DNA of 64,000 nt from DATKJS01 sp964551995 (GCA_964551995.1 CAZKFD010000016.1:87696-151695), one strand, 5' to 3'; shown: positions 34,886 through 43,175, counted from the stretch's first letter. Notes: generated by a model not told the origin, from the sequence alone. Translations and numbers: made by a program.

Positions 34886-35063
34886 TGGTATAATGTTTAT
34901 CGTTAAGCAAGGGATTTGTCCTCGCTTCAAACAACGCAATGAATGAGTAAAGGAAGGGGCCTGCGGCCTCATCGGTCATAAACTCCTCTCCTTTATCCAA
35001 TTCAAATATCTTCAGAAGAGGAAAGACTCGGGAGAGTTTTTCCATCGTCAAAAGGAGACGAGA
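34886..35063 (+). promoter_or_regulatory. Extended -10 promoter and long leader of the RRM gene
   Basis: TATAAT at 34889-34894 is preceded by TGG, giving an extended -10 box; no clear -35 is seen. Transcription from here would leave an untranslated leader of about 160 bases before the RRM protein. The leader contains AAACTCCTCTCC (34980-34991), which can pair with GGGAGAGTTT ending in a T-run near 35040, so a terminator-like or temperature-sensitive fold is possible. Confidence 0.5.
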
Positions 35064-35351
35064 ATGAATATCTACGTAGGCAACCTGGAAAGAGGCGTCA
35101 ACGAGTCCGACCTGAGGGAGGCCTTTCAGCCTTACGGGGAAGTCACGTCCGCCTCGGTCATCAAGGACAAGTTCAGCGGCGAGTCCCGCGGTTTCGGGTT
35201 CGTCGAGATGCCGAACAGCACCGAAGCCCAGAAGGCCATCTCCATGCTGAACGGCAAGTCCCTGAAGGGCCGGACGGCCACGGTAAACGAGGCCAAGCCG
35301 CGCACCGACAGGCCGAGGACCGGCGGCGGCTTCGGCAACCGGCGGTATTAA
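35064..35351 (+). CDS. Single-RRM RNA-binding protein
   Basis: A 95-residue protein with one RNA recognition motif (residues 1-80) and a short basic Gly/Arg-rich tail (PRTGGGFGNRRY). RNP2 is IYVGNL and RNP1 RGFGFVEM, both with the usual aromatic residues for stacking on RNA. It resembles the cold-induced Rbp proteins of cyanobacteria and similar proteins in many Gram-negative bacteria. AAAAGGAG precedes the ATG, and a strong terminator follows, so it is a single-gene transcript with a long leader. Confidence 0.94.
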   Translation: MNIYVGNLERGVNESDLREAFQPYGEVTSASVIKDKFSGESRGFGFVEMPNSTEAQKAISMLNGKSLKGRTATVNEAKPRTDRPRTGGGFGNRRY

Positions 35352-35412
35352 GGCCCGCGGGACCGGAAGGTCCGCTTTTTCGACCCGGAGGGTTAGAAAT
35401 GATGCCTTGAGA

Positions 35413-35447
35413 GGGGGCGGTCGGCTTGACCGCCCCCCCCCTTTTTT
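35413..35447 (+). terminator. Rho-independent terminator after the RRM gene
   Basis: Perfect 10-base stem GGGGGCGGTC / GACCGCCCCC (35413-35422 and 35428-35437) with a GGCTT loop, then CCCC and six T (35442-35447). It is about 60 bases after the RRM stop codon. Confidence 0.92.
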
Positions 35448-35491
35448 CGCCTTGACGCGGCCAAAGGCGCAAACGGCAGGCGGAGCGCGGC

Positions 35492-35521
35492 TTGACAAGC
35501 CCGCCGCCGAACCTGTTTAAT
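35492..35521 (+). promoter_or_regulatory. Promoter of the dsbD-alpha-like / sel operon
   Basis: -35 TTGACA (35492-35497) and -10 TTTAAT (35516-35521), spacing 18. It follows the RRM terminator directly. It lies 22 bases before GTG 35543, which excludes an upstream TTG start in the -35 box. Confidence 0.72.
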
Positions 35522-35542
35522 GGATGGGCAAAGAGGCTCGCC

Positions 35543-36136
35543 GTGAAGAAAGCCGCCGCCATCCCCATCATCGCGTGTATCCTAGCCCTGATTCTGGCCG
35601 GCTTCAGCCGTGCAGACTTTCCTTCTGTCTTCTCCGCCGGCCGGACCCCGCAGGACGACCAGGTCGTCGAGGCCCAGGTCCTCCTCTCGCGCGACGGGGT
35701 CAAGCCCGGGGAGACCCTCAAGGCCGCCGTCCTCCTCAGGATCCAGCCCGGCTATCACATCAACGACAATGCTCCTCTCGACGAATTCCTTGTCCCGACG
35801 ACCCTCACCATCGCCGATAACCCTGAGGTCGATGTCCTCGAGACCTGCTTCCCGCCCGGCCGCCGGGCGCGCTTCTCCTACAGCGAGGCCGAGCTCGTGG
35901 TCTATGAAGGCGAGGCGACGCTCGGCATCATCCTCAGGGCGAAGCCGGGGGCCGCTCCAGGACTCTTGAAGCTCAGGGCCTCCCTCGGCTATCAGGCGTG
36001 CAACGATATATCCTGCCTGCCCCCCAAGGAGCTGCCGATCCAGATCCCGGTCCCGGTCGTTCCGCCGTCGCAAGCCTGCCACGACCTCCACCAGGACGTG
36101 TTCTCCAAAATCTCCTTCAAGACTACCGCCAAATGA
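35543..36136 (+). CDS. Exported DsbD-alpha (DsbC-type thiol domain) protein
   Basis: A 197-residue exported protein. The start is GTG 35543 with an AGAGG upstream, giving a clean signal peptide (KKAAAIPIIACILALILAG). The mature part resembles the N-terminal periplasmic domain of DsbD, which passes electrons to periplasmic disulfide partners. GYQACNDISCLPPKELPI holds the two redox cysteines. The membrane domain and C-terminal thioredoxin domain of full DsbD are absent, so this is a stand-alone alpha domain. Its stop overlaps the selA start (ATGA), tying it to selenocysteine synthesis. Confidence 0.75.
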   Translation: MKKAAAIPIIACILALILAGFSRADFPSVFSAGRTPQDDQVVEAQVLLSRDGVKPGETLKAAVLLRIQPGYHINDNAPLDEFLVPTTLTIADNPEVDVLETCFPPGRRARFSYSEAELVVYEGEATLGIILRAKPGAAPGLLKLRASLGYQACNDISCLPPKELPIQIPVPVVPPSQACHDLHQDVFSKISFKTTAK

Positions 36137-37536
36137 GCGAGTCGCCTCTCCGCAATCTCCCGTCCATCGAGGCTCTGCTCCGTGAACCGGCGGGCGAAGC
36201 CATGGTCCGGGAATACGGCCGTCCGGCCGTCGTCGCCGCCGCCCGCGCCGTCCTCGAGGGAGCGCGCTCCGAGATCCGGAAGAAAGAGCCGGGCGCCCCG
36301 CTTCCGGACATCTCCCCTGCCGCCCTACTCGACGGGATCAGGGCGAGCCTCTGCCGGAAGTTCCGCGCCTCCCTCGGCCCCGCCGTCAACGCGACCGGAG
36401 TCATCATGCACTCCGGGCTTGGCCGGGCCGTCCTTTCGGAGGACGCGGCCGATGCCCTCCTGGCCGTCGCGCACGGCTATTCCACGCTGGCGCTCGACCT
36501 GGACACGGGTCTCCGGACGTCCCGCGACCGCCACGTTGAGGGCCTTCTCCGCGAGCTCACCGGCGCCGAGGCCGCCACCGTCGCCAACAACAACGCCGCC
36601 GCGACCGTCCTCATCCTGAACACGCTCGCCCGCGGCCGGGAGGTCATCGTGTCGCGCGGCCAGCTCGTCGAGATCGGCGGCTCCTTCCGCATGCCGGACG
36701 TCATGAAGATGAGCGGCGCCGTGCTGAGGGAAGTCGGGACGACGAACAAGACGCACCTCCGCGACTACGAGGAGGCGATCGGCGAGTCCACGGGCGCGAT
36801 TCTCCGCGTTCACCACAGCAACTACCGGATCGTGGGTTTCGCCGAGGAACCCGGGATCGGGGAGCTCGTCGCGCTCGGCCGCAGCAGAGGCCTCCCGGTC
36901 GTCGACGACCTGGGGAGCGGCGCTCTCGTCGACCTCAAGCCCTTCGGGCTCCAAGCCGAGCCCCTCGTCCAGGACAGCATCCGCGCCGGGGGCGACGTCG
37001 CCTGCTTCAGCGGCGACAAGCTGCTCGGCGGTCCCCAAGCGGGCATCATTGTCGGCCGCTCCCAATGGATCGCAAAGATCAAGAAGAACCCCCTGGCCCG
37101 GGCCTTCCGCTGCGGCAAGCTCAACCTGGCCGTGCTCGAAGCGACGCTCAAGCTCTTCCTCGCGCCGGACCGGCTCACCGAGCGGCATCCGATCTACCGG
37201 ATGCTCGCCCTGAGCCCCGAGGCCCTCGGCCGTCGCGCCAAGAAGGTCGCGGCGGCGCTCAGAAAGTCGCTGCCGGGAGCGGTCCGGATCACGGTCGAAG
37301 ACGGCGCGTCGCAGGTCGGGAGCGGGGCCGTGCCCGTTGAGACGATCCCCACCCGGGTCCTGGCCGTCGCCTCCCCGTCCCTGCCGGCTGGGGAGCTGGC
37401 CGCCAAGCTCCGCCGCCTCCAGCCGCCGGTGTTCACGCGGATCAGGAACAATGCCGTGCTCCTCGACTTCCGCACGATCCAGCCCGACGAGGACGACGTC
37501 GTCGAGCGGGCTCTCAAGGGGCTTTTTGCCGAATAG
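36133..37536 (+). CDS. selA: L-seryl-tRNA(Sec) selenium transferase
   Basis: A PLP-dependent enzyme of 467 residues that converts seryl-tRNA(Sec) to selenocysteyl-tRNA(Sec) using selenophosphate. SelA features are the N-terminal LRNLPSIEALLREP, NATGVIMHSGLGRAVLS, REVGTTNKTHLRDYE, and FSGDKLLGGPQAGII with Schiff-base lysine K296. ATG 36133 overlaps the preceding stop (ATGA). It begins the selA-selD-selB series. The cognate tRNA gene lies at 59310. Confidence 0.96.
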   Translation: MSESPLRNLPSIEALLREPAGEAMVREYGRPAVVAAARAVLEGARSEIRKKEPGAPLPDISPAALLDGIRASLCRKFRASLGPAVNATGVIMHSGLGRAVLSEDAADALLAVAHGYSTLALDLDTGLRTSRDRHVEGLLRELTGAEAATVANNNAAATVLILNTLARGREVIVSRGQLVEIGGSFRMPDVMKMSGAVLREVGTTNKTHLRDYEEAIGESTGAILRVHHSNYRIVGFAEEPGIGELVALGRSRGLPVVDDLGSGALVDLKPFGLQAEPLVQDSIRAGGDVACFSGDKLLGGPQAGIIVGRSQWIAKIKKNPLARAFRCGKLNLAVLEATLKLFLAPDRLTERHPIYRMLALSPEALGRRAKKVAAALRKSLPGAVRITVEDGASQVGSGAVPVETIPTRVLAVASPSLPAGELAAKLRRLQPPVFTRIRNNAVLLDFRTIQPDEDDVVERALKGLFAE

Positions 37537-37595
37537 GGCTGAAGGGGACGGTCTCCCGGGGCTGTCGCCATCGAACACAAAAGGAACGGGCGACG

Positions 37596-38801
37596 ATGAT
37601 CGACTATGAAAAACGCAAGCGCATCATGGGCCGGTCGGTCCGGCTCGGCCACTGCATCTGCAACCCCAAGGAGCCGTGCCCGTGCGATCTCTTCAAGCAA
37701 AAAAACGTCTGCCTCTGCTCCGGCGAGCGCGAGGAAGACGCCCTCGAAAGCGTGCCGCTCACGACCCTCGTCGAAAACGCCGGCTGCGCTTCCAAGATCG
37801 GTCAGGAGGACCTGAAAAGGGCTCTCTCCGGGCTGCCCCGGATCTTCGATTCCCGCGTCCTCGTCTCCTCCGACACGTGCGACGACGCCGGGGTCTTCAG
37901 GCTCAACGCCCGGACGGCCCTCGTCCAGTCCGTCGACCTCTTCACGCCGGTCGTCGACGACCCCTATGTCTTCGGCCAGATCGCGGCGGCCAATTCCGTG
38001 AGCGACATCTACGCCATGGGCGGAAAGCCCCTGACGGCCCTCTCAGTCATCGCCTTCCCGGTCGAGCGCCTGAGTCCGCGCATCATGAACAAGATTCTCC
38101 AGGGCGGGATCGACAAGCTCGGGGAAGCCGGGGTGGTCGTCCTCGGCGGCCACAGCATCAAGGACAAGGAGATCAAGTTCGGCTTCGCCGTGACCGGAAT
38201 CGTCCATCCGGACAAAATGACGGTCAATAGCAAGGCGCGGCCCGGCGACGTGCTCGTCCTGACCAAGCCCATCGGGACGGGAACGCTGAGTTTCGCCCGG
38301 CAGATCGGGCGGGCCCCGGCCGACGGACTCGAGGAGGCCGAGCGCTCCATGACGTCGCTCAACCGTGCCGCCGCCGAAGCCATGACCACGGCCGGCGTCA
38401 CCACGACGACCGACGTGACGGGCTTCGGGCTGGCCGGCCACCTCAGCGAGATCGCCGTCCAGAGCGGGGTCGAGGCCGAGGTCTACGCGGAATCCATCCC
38501 GCTCTTTTCAGGGGTACTGGAGCTCGTCCGCGACGGCGTCATTTCGGGGGCCGTCGAGCGCAACCGGGAATACGCCTCCGCCTTCGTCAAGCCCGAAAAG
38601 GGCGTCGGCGAGGACCTCGAAACCGTGCTCTATGACCCGCAGACCTCGGGAGGGCTTCTCGTCGCCGTCCGCAAGTCGAAGGCCCCGGGATTTCTGGCCG
38701 CACTTCAGAAGAAGGGGGTCGGACAAGCCGCCGTCATCGGCAGGATCACGCGCAAAGGCCCCGCGAGGATCATCCTCAGGAGGAAGGCGCCCGTCCGCTG
38801 A
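37596..38801 (+). CDS. selD: Selenophosphate synthetase with an N-terminal Cys-rich extension
   Basis: A 401-residue enzyme that makes selenophosphate from selenide and ATP. The catalytic pair is present as Cys64 and Lys67 in NAGCASKIG; the position that is Sec in some SelD is Cys here. Asp-rich ATP/metal sites are in SSDTCDDAGVF and VQSVDLFTPVVDDPY, and the glycine-rich end is DPQTSGGLLVAV. An extra N-terminal region of about 45 residues carries three CxC pairs (C20/C22, C28/C30, C39/C41), absent from E. coli SelD. It could bind a metal or deliver selenium (inference). Confidence 0.93.
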   Translation: MIDYEKRKRIMGRSVRLGHCICNPKEPCPCDLFKQKNVCLCSGEREEDALESVPLTTLVENAGCASKIGQEDLKRALSGLPRIFDSRVLVSSDTCDDAGVFRLNARTALVQSVDLFTPVVDDPYVFGQIAAANSVSDIYAMGGKPLTALSVIAFPVERLSPRIMNKILQGGIDKLGEAGVVVLGGHSIKDKEIKFGFAVTGIVHPDKMTVNSKARPGDVLVLTKPIGTGTLSFARQIGRAPADGLEEAERSMTSLNRAAAEAMTTAGVTTTTDVTGFGLAGHLSEIAVQSGVEAEVYAESIPLFSGVLELVRDGVISGAVERNREYASAFVKPEKGVGEDLETVLYDPQTSGGLLVAVRKSKAPGFLAALQKKGVGQAAVIGRITRKGPARIILRRKAPVR

Positions 38802-38823
38802 GCCGGCGGGGCGGTGAGGAGCC

Positions 38824-40749
38824 ATGGCCGGGAAAGATCACGTCATCGTCGGGACCGCCGGGCACATCGACCACGGCAAGAGCGCCCTGGTCAAGGCCCT
38901 GACGGGAAAAGACCCCGACACCCTGCCCGAGGAAAAACAGCGCGGCATGACGATCGAGCTCGGGTTCATCTTTCTCGACGACCCCGGCTATGAAAAGCAG
39001 ATCGTCTTCATCGACGTCCCGGGGCACGAGAAATTCATCCGGACAATGGCCGCCGGGGCGAGCAGCGTCGACGCGGCGCTCTTCGTCGTCGCTGCCGACG
39101 AGGGTATCTCGGTGCAGACCCGCGAGCACTTCGACATTCTCCAGCTTCTCGGCATCCCGCTCGGCCTCGTCGCGCTGACGAAGAGCGATCTCGTCGATGC
39201 CGCCCGGATCGCGGAGCTTGCGGCTTCCGTCCAGAGCTTCGTCCGCGGCTCATTCCTCGAGGCGGCGTCCATCGTCCCCGTCTCGTCACTAACGGGCGAA
39301 GGCGTCGAGGACGTCAAACAGGTTCTCCGCGATGTCGGCCGGAAGGTCGCGAAACGCCCCGACAGCGGGATCTTCCGCATGCCCATCGACCGCGTCTTCT
39401 CGATGCACGGCTTCGGCACGGTCGTCGCCGGCACGGTGCTCGGGGGCGTTGTCCGGACGGGCGACACGGTCGAGGTCTTCCCCGACGGCCTCAAGTCCCG
39501 AGTCCGGGGCATCCAGGTCCACAACGAGAGAAAGGACTCGTCCGGGATCGGACAACGGACGGCCCTCAACCTCCAGGACCTTAAAAAAGAGGACCTGCGC
39601 CGCGGGCAGGTTGCCGCCGCGCCGGGCTCCCTAGCCCCCTCGCTCCGCCTGGACGCCCGCCTCGACATCCTCCGCAGCGCGGACAATGGGGTCAAGCATC
39701 GCAACCGGGTCCGGCTTCACATCGGGACCGATGAGGTCATGGCCCGGCTGGCGGTCCTCGAAGGTCAGACGGTCGAGCCGGGCGCATCGGGACTCGTCCA
39801 GTTCATCCTGGAGAGCCCGGCCGTCGCTCTTCCCGGAGACAGGTTCGTCATCCGCTCCTTCTCCCCGCTCGCGACGATCGGAGGCGGGCAAGTCCTCGAT
39901 TCCCATCCGGCCAAGCACAGGAGGTCCAGCGGCGAGGCCGTCGAAGGGATCAGGCGCCTGGGCGGAGAGGCGAAGGAAGCCGTCGAACAGGCTTTCCGCC
40001 AGTCCGCGGGCCGCCCCATGAGCGCCGAAGAGGCCGCCCTCAAGCTCGGCAGGAGCGAGGGCGAAATCTCCGGCATGCTCGGGGAACTCGAGGGCGAGGG
40101 ACGGCTCGTCGCGATCTCTCGGGAGAAACCGGAGACGTACCTCCACGCCGCCGAGTACGAGGCCCTCAGGGAGAAAGCGGCGGCCGGGGTCAGGAGATAT
40201 TTCGAGGCGAATCCGGGGCGGCCGCTCATGCCCGCCGCGGCCCTGCGGACGGAATTCCTCAAATGGAGCGATGCCCAAACGCTCAGGCTGGTCGTGGACG
40301 ACCTCTGCCGGGCGAACATCCTGACCAAGAACGAAGCCGAGATCGGGCTCGTCGGGCACGAAGCCCGGATGCGGCCGGCCGACGAGGAAGTCGCGGCAAG
40401 GATCGAGGCCCTCTTCCGGAGGGCCCGGCTTTCCCCGCCTCTCGAGGAGGACGCGCAGCGAAGGCTGGGGCTCAACCCCTCGGTGTTCAAAAATATCCTC
40501 GACGCGCTCATCCGGGAGCGCCGGATCGTCCGGCTGGGGGCCAAGGTGACCTACCACCGGGAGGCTCTCGAAGAGGCAAGGGCAGCCGTCCTCAACCTGA
40601 TCGAAAGACACGGCAGCGTCACCATCGCCGAGCTCAGGGACCGCCTGCGCCTGTCGCGAAAGTACGCTCAGGCCCTGCTGGAATATTTCGACAGGACCGG
40701 GATGACAAAGAGGGTCGAGGACCGGCATGTCCTCGGCGGGAAGGCCTGA
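38824..40749 (+). CDS. selB: Selenocysteine-specific elongation factor
   Basis: A 641-residue EF-Tu-like GTPase that brings Sec-tRNA to UGA codons next to a SECIS hairpin. The G1 motif is GTAGHIDHGKSALVKALTG, G3 is FIDVPGHEKFI and G4 ALTKSDL. Beta-barrel domains follow to about residue 340, then winged-helix repeats at the C-terminus (for example NPSVFKNILDALIRERRIVR and SRKYAQALLEYFDRTGMTKR) that bind the SECIS RNA. It starts 22 bases after selD and completes the selA-selD-selB unit. Confidence 0.96.
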   Translation: MAGKDHVIVGTAGHIDHGKSALVKALTGKDPDTLPEEKQRGMTIELGFIFLDDPGYEKQIVFIDVPGHEKFIRTMAAGASSVDAALFVVAADEGISVQTREHFDILQLLGIPLGLVALTKSDLVDAARIAELAASVQSFVRGSFLEAASIVPVSSLTGEGVEDVKQVLRDVGRKVAKRPDSGIFRMPIDRVFSMHGFGTVVAGTVLGGVVRTGDTVEVFPDGLKSRVRGIQVHNERKDSSGIGQRTALNLQDLKKEDLRRGQVAAAPGSLAPSLRLDARLDILRSADNGVKHRNRVRLHIGTDEVMARLAVLEGQTVEPGASGLVQFILESPAVALPGDRFVIRSFSPLATIGGGQVLDSHPAKHRRSSGEAVEGIRRLGGEAKEAVEQAFRQSAGRPMSAEEAALKLGRSEGEISGMLGELEGEGRLVAISREKPETYLHAAEYEALREKAAAGVRRYFEANPGRPLMPAAALRTEFLKWSDAQTLRLVVDDLCRANILTKNEAEIGLVGHEARMRPADEEVAARIEALFRRARLSPPLEEDAQRRLGLNPSVFKNILDALIRERRIVRLGAKVTYHREALEEARAAVLNLIERHGSVTIAELRDRLRLSRKYAQALLEYFDRTGMTKRVEDRHVLGGKA

Positions 40750-40798
40750 GTCCTGTCCCGGCGAACGGGGGCTTCGGGGCCCGGTTATAGGAGGGATC

Positions 40799-41179
40799 AT
40801 GGAGCGAACAAAAAGCTATCCTTACGTGACCCGTCTCGACATTCTCCACGGCCCCCTCGAGAAGGTGGACGTGCCGTCGCTCGCCGCGGCCTGCAAGGAC
40901 CGCTGGTACAACCAGACGCTCTGCCGGGTCAACGATTCCGTCGTCCGCCTCGGAATCGTCGAGGGCGAGTACCATTGGCACAAGCACGACGCCGACGACG
41001 AATTCTTCTTCGTTCTCGAGGGCCGCCTCCTCGTCGATCTGAAGGAAAAGACCGTCGAACTCTCGGCCCGTCAGGGGTTCGTCGTGCCGAGCGGAATCAT
41101 GCACCGCACCCGGGCCCCGGAGCGGACGATCATGCTGATGGTCGAGAACGCGGGCATCGTGCCGACGGGCGATGCCTGA
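40799..41179 (+). CDS. Small cupin-domain protein
   Basis: A single-domain cupin of 126 residues. The first cupin motif with metal ligands is YHWHKHDADDEFFFVLEGR (two His spaced by one residue and a Glu). The second motif is VPSGIMHRTRAP with the third His. Cupins of this size bind a metal and can be isomerases, dioxygenases or simple binding proteins; no substrate can be named. GGAGGG lies just before ATG 40799. It follows selB by 49 bases and may be on the same transcript. Confidence 0.85.
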   Translation: MERTKSYPYVTRLDILHGPLEKVDVPSLAAACKDRWYNQTLCRVNDSVVRLGIVEGEYHWHKHDADDEFFFVLEGRLLVDLKEKTVELSARQGFVVPSGIMHRTRAPERTIMLMVENAGIVPTGDA

Positions 41180-41254
41180 GCCACGCGGGCCAGCCCCCCC
41201 GCAACGGCAGCGCCAAATTTCCCATCCGACATTTTTAAGATCGATGCTCTCCGC

Positions 41255-41321
41255 AAAAAGAGGAGCCCCACTCGAGGCCGATGAGGCACCGATCTTTCCT
41301 CCGGGGCTCATGCCTCGGCTC
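41255..41321. repeat. 67-base dispersed repeat, copy 1
   Basis: About 67 bases, largely identical to 43211-43277. The shared core includes ACTCGAGGCCG, TGAGGCACCGATCTTT and CATGCCTCGG. TGAGGCA and TGCCTC within it can pair into a hairpin. It lies in the 288-base gap after the cupin gene, which shows nothing else. Confidence 0.7.
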
Positions 41322-41467
41322 CACCCATCCCCCCGAGCCTTTGGAGGGGACTCTGAGTCCCATTCCGCCTCGGGCCGGCGGTGACTAGAGCCGTGCCACG
41401 CCTCCGGCAGGGAACGGATTCTGAGGGGCGACCATCAGAAGCACAAAGGCCTGACACGGAGCCGGTC

Positions 41468-41818
41468 TTAGCTCGTGCGCTTGCCCTTTGCAAGGGCCGC
41501 GGCGTAGGCGAAGCCATAGAAATAGCTGCGCCAGCTTTTTCCGGTTGAGCGGAACTCGTTATCCCCGAGGAAAAAATCCAGGAGGGCCTCGCGCGTGCGG
41601 GTCAGTTCCTTGAGTCGTCGTCGATGCCGGGGATCGGCTAGAGTGAGCTCGAGGAGCTCCAGGGCTCGAAGGAAAGCCAGACGACTGTATTCGGGATTAT
41701 TCCTCTCCTGCCATCTGAGCGCCCGTTCGACCTCGCTTCCGACATTGGCCAGCTGCTCCATAAGGGAAAGGGTCTGCCATCGGCCCGCCGCCAAGGATGA
41801 ATGCTGAACGGAGCTCAT
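41468..41818 (-). CDS. Small helical protein of unknown function, paired with DUF5674
   Basis: A 116-residue protein, mostly alpha-helical by composition, with WQTLSLMEQLANVGSEVERA and YSRLAFLRALELLELTLADP as amphipathic helices and a C-terminal YFYGFAYAAALAKGK. I recognise no enzyme motif. ATG 41818 overlaps the stop of the DUF5674 gene by four bases, so the two are co-translated. The pair looks like a small mobile or toxin-antitoxin-type cassette, but there is no direct proof. It lies between two copies of a dispersed repeat. Confidence 0.7.
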   Translation of the reverse strand: MSSVQHSSLAAGRWQTLSLMEQLANVGSEVERALRWQERNNPEYSRLAFLRALELLELTLADPRHRRRLKELTRTREALLDFFLGDNEFRSTGKSWRSYFYGFAYAAALAKGKRTS

Positions 41819-42153
41819 TTGATCAACCCGCCAACGACTTGGACGATCTTCTCCCGAATCGTGTCATCATCAACGCCGCGAGAGCGATTCCCTTGCGAGG
41901 GCCGGATGTTGATGACAGAATCGAATTCGATCCGGTCTGACCCCTCCAAGTCGGGATAGATATTGATCCCCCACAAATCTTCCTGCCGGGAACCCTTCTC
42001 CAGAAGGAGCGCCTCTTCATCCGCGTGCAGTTCCCCATCGATGGCCATGATCTTCCGCTCGACGTCGACAACGGCCTTGACCAGATTCCCGAAGCGCCCT
42101 TCCGCCAGCGTCTTGAGATCAGCCAGGGAAATCGCCGAGTCGATGATCACCAT
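41815..42153 (-). CDS. DUF5674-family protein
   Basis: A 112-residue protein resembling the DUF5674 family, of unknown function. The family-like core is VVDVERKIMAIDGELHADEEALLLEKGS, followed by WGINIYPDLEG and INIRPSQGNRSRGVDDDTIR. The conserved acidic and His residues in GELHADEE and the Arg-rich IRPSQGNRSRGVDD could form an active or binding site (inference). It is first of a two-gene unit with the helical protein downstream. Confidence 0.75.
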   Translation of the reverse strand: MVIIDSAISLADLKTLAEGRFGNLVKAVVDVERKIMAIDGELHADEEALLLEKGSRQEDLWGINIYPDLEGSDRIEFDSVINIRPSQGNRSRGVDDDTIREKIVQVVGGLIK

Positions 42154-42599
42154 GGGATATATATATCATAGAAGGTCAAAGCGCAGAAAGCTCCGTCCGC
42201 GCGATTTTGAAACGCTATGCCAGGTTCGAATTGACTTCGCACCTGCATAGCGTTATCCTTAGGCCGGCAAACGAAGGGGACCAAAAGGCGATGAGAAGGG
42301 GAGGCCATGAGTATTTTGTTTTTTATTCCTTCCTTCTATGTTAGCTCGGTGCGCGCAATAATAGCACGCAATCGATTCAGGAATATCTTTTGAGTTTTGC
42401 TCCTGAAAAATTCTTAACAAAATCTGATATTCCTGATTGGCGGAACAGTTTCCTTTATATCCAGTATGCCGCTGTCGATCAAGTCAATATCATGAAATCG
42501 AGCCGTCCCGGGGCTTGGGGGAAGGATAGTCGGGCAGATGGGCCAGGGAAGCGGCCCAAAGAGGCCAGGCCGCTCCCCGCTCCCGATCGCTGGCTACTC
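42154..42599. other. AT-rich intergenic region with an 11-base inverted repeat
   Basis: No gene is recognised in these 446 bases, which are poorer in GC than their surroundings. A perfect inverted repeat, TCAGGAATATC (42377-42387) and GATATTCCTGA (42426-42436), spans a 38-base loop. It lies beyond the 3' end of the IS91-like remnant, where an IS91 terminus would be expected, but this assignment is a guess. Confidence 0.45.
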
Positions 42600-43175
42600 C
42601 TATTCCCCGCTCTCCTCGGCCGCCAGGGCGACTTGCTCGAAGGCATGAGGTGGCGGCAGCTTCTCTGCAACGAATGTCAACACCAGGTGACGGATGATTC
42701 GGGCGTTGGTGAAGAGCCCGTAGGTGCGGACCATGACCTGGCCTTTATCAGGAATGTGGGAGACGACCCGGGCGATGAGCTCCAGGTAGTCCATCCGTTC
42801 GAGCTCAGTGCCTTCGGGGCCGTGCTGGTAGCCGACCTTGCCCTCGGCCTCCAGGAACGAAAGCCTGTCCAGGGCGAGCACCGGCCGGACCATGTATTTC
42901 CCGACGCGTTCCGCCTCGGCTTTGGTCTTCGCCCGGACACGGCTGTGGACGTTGAAGCCCGTGTGTCGCCAGCTGAGGATCCGCTCGGCCCACTCCGGGC
43001 TGAGCAATCCCTTGTCAACGAGAAGCCTGAGCACTTCCCGGACGATCGGCCGGAAATAGCCGTCTTCCCTCTCGAAGCGCGGCTCATATTCGATGAGGAA
43101 CCGCTCGAAGTGGTGAAACAGCACCCGGTAGAAGACGGTCCGCTCCGGATGGCGAGGACGGTAGATTCCCGGCAC
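42600..43175 (-). pseudogene. IS91-type transposase, internally deleted remnant
   Basis: An open frame of 191 residues that strings together the two ends of an IS91/IS1294-type transposase. The start (IYRPRHPERTVFYRVLFHHF) matches the family's N-terminus. The middle jumps to LLSPEWAERILSWRHTGFNV and GKYMVRPVLALDRLSF, and the end HLVLTFVAEKLPPP is the family's C-terminus. The central HUH/Y2 nuclease region is missing, and so is the stretch between GLFTNA and RIIRHL. It cannot transpose on its own. Both deletions keep the frame open, which is unusual for simple decay. The comparison is from memory of the family. Confidence 0.7.

Noticed and set aside
32696..34972. A 758-codon minus-strand frame
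   Set aside because: It runs opposite the universal stress protein and the lipoprotein, both well supported with signals of their own; the translation has no recognisable domain.
36134..36136. The TGA ending the DsbD-alpha-like gene as a selenocysteine codon
   Set aside because: The domain is complete at this point, the TGA overlaps the selA ATG, and the frame after it is antisense to nothing but selA itself; simple stop and coupling explain it.
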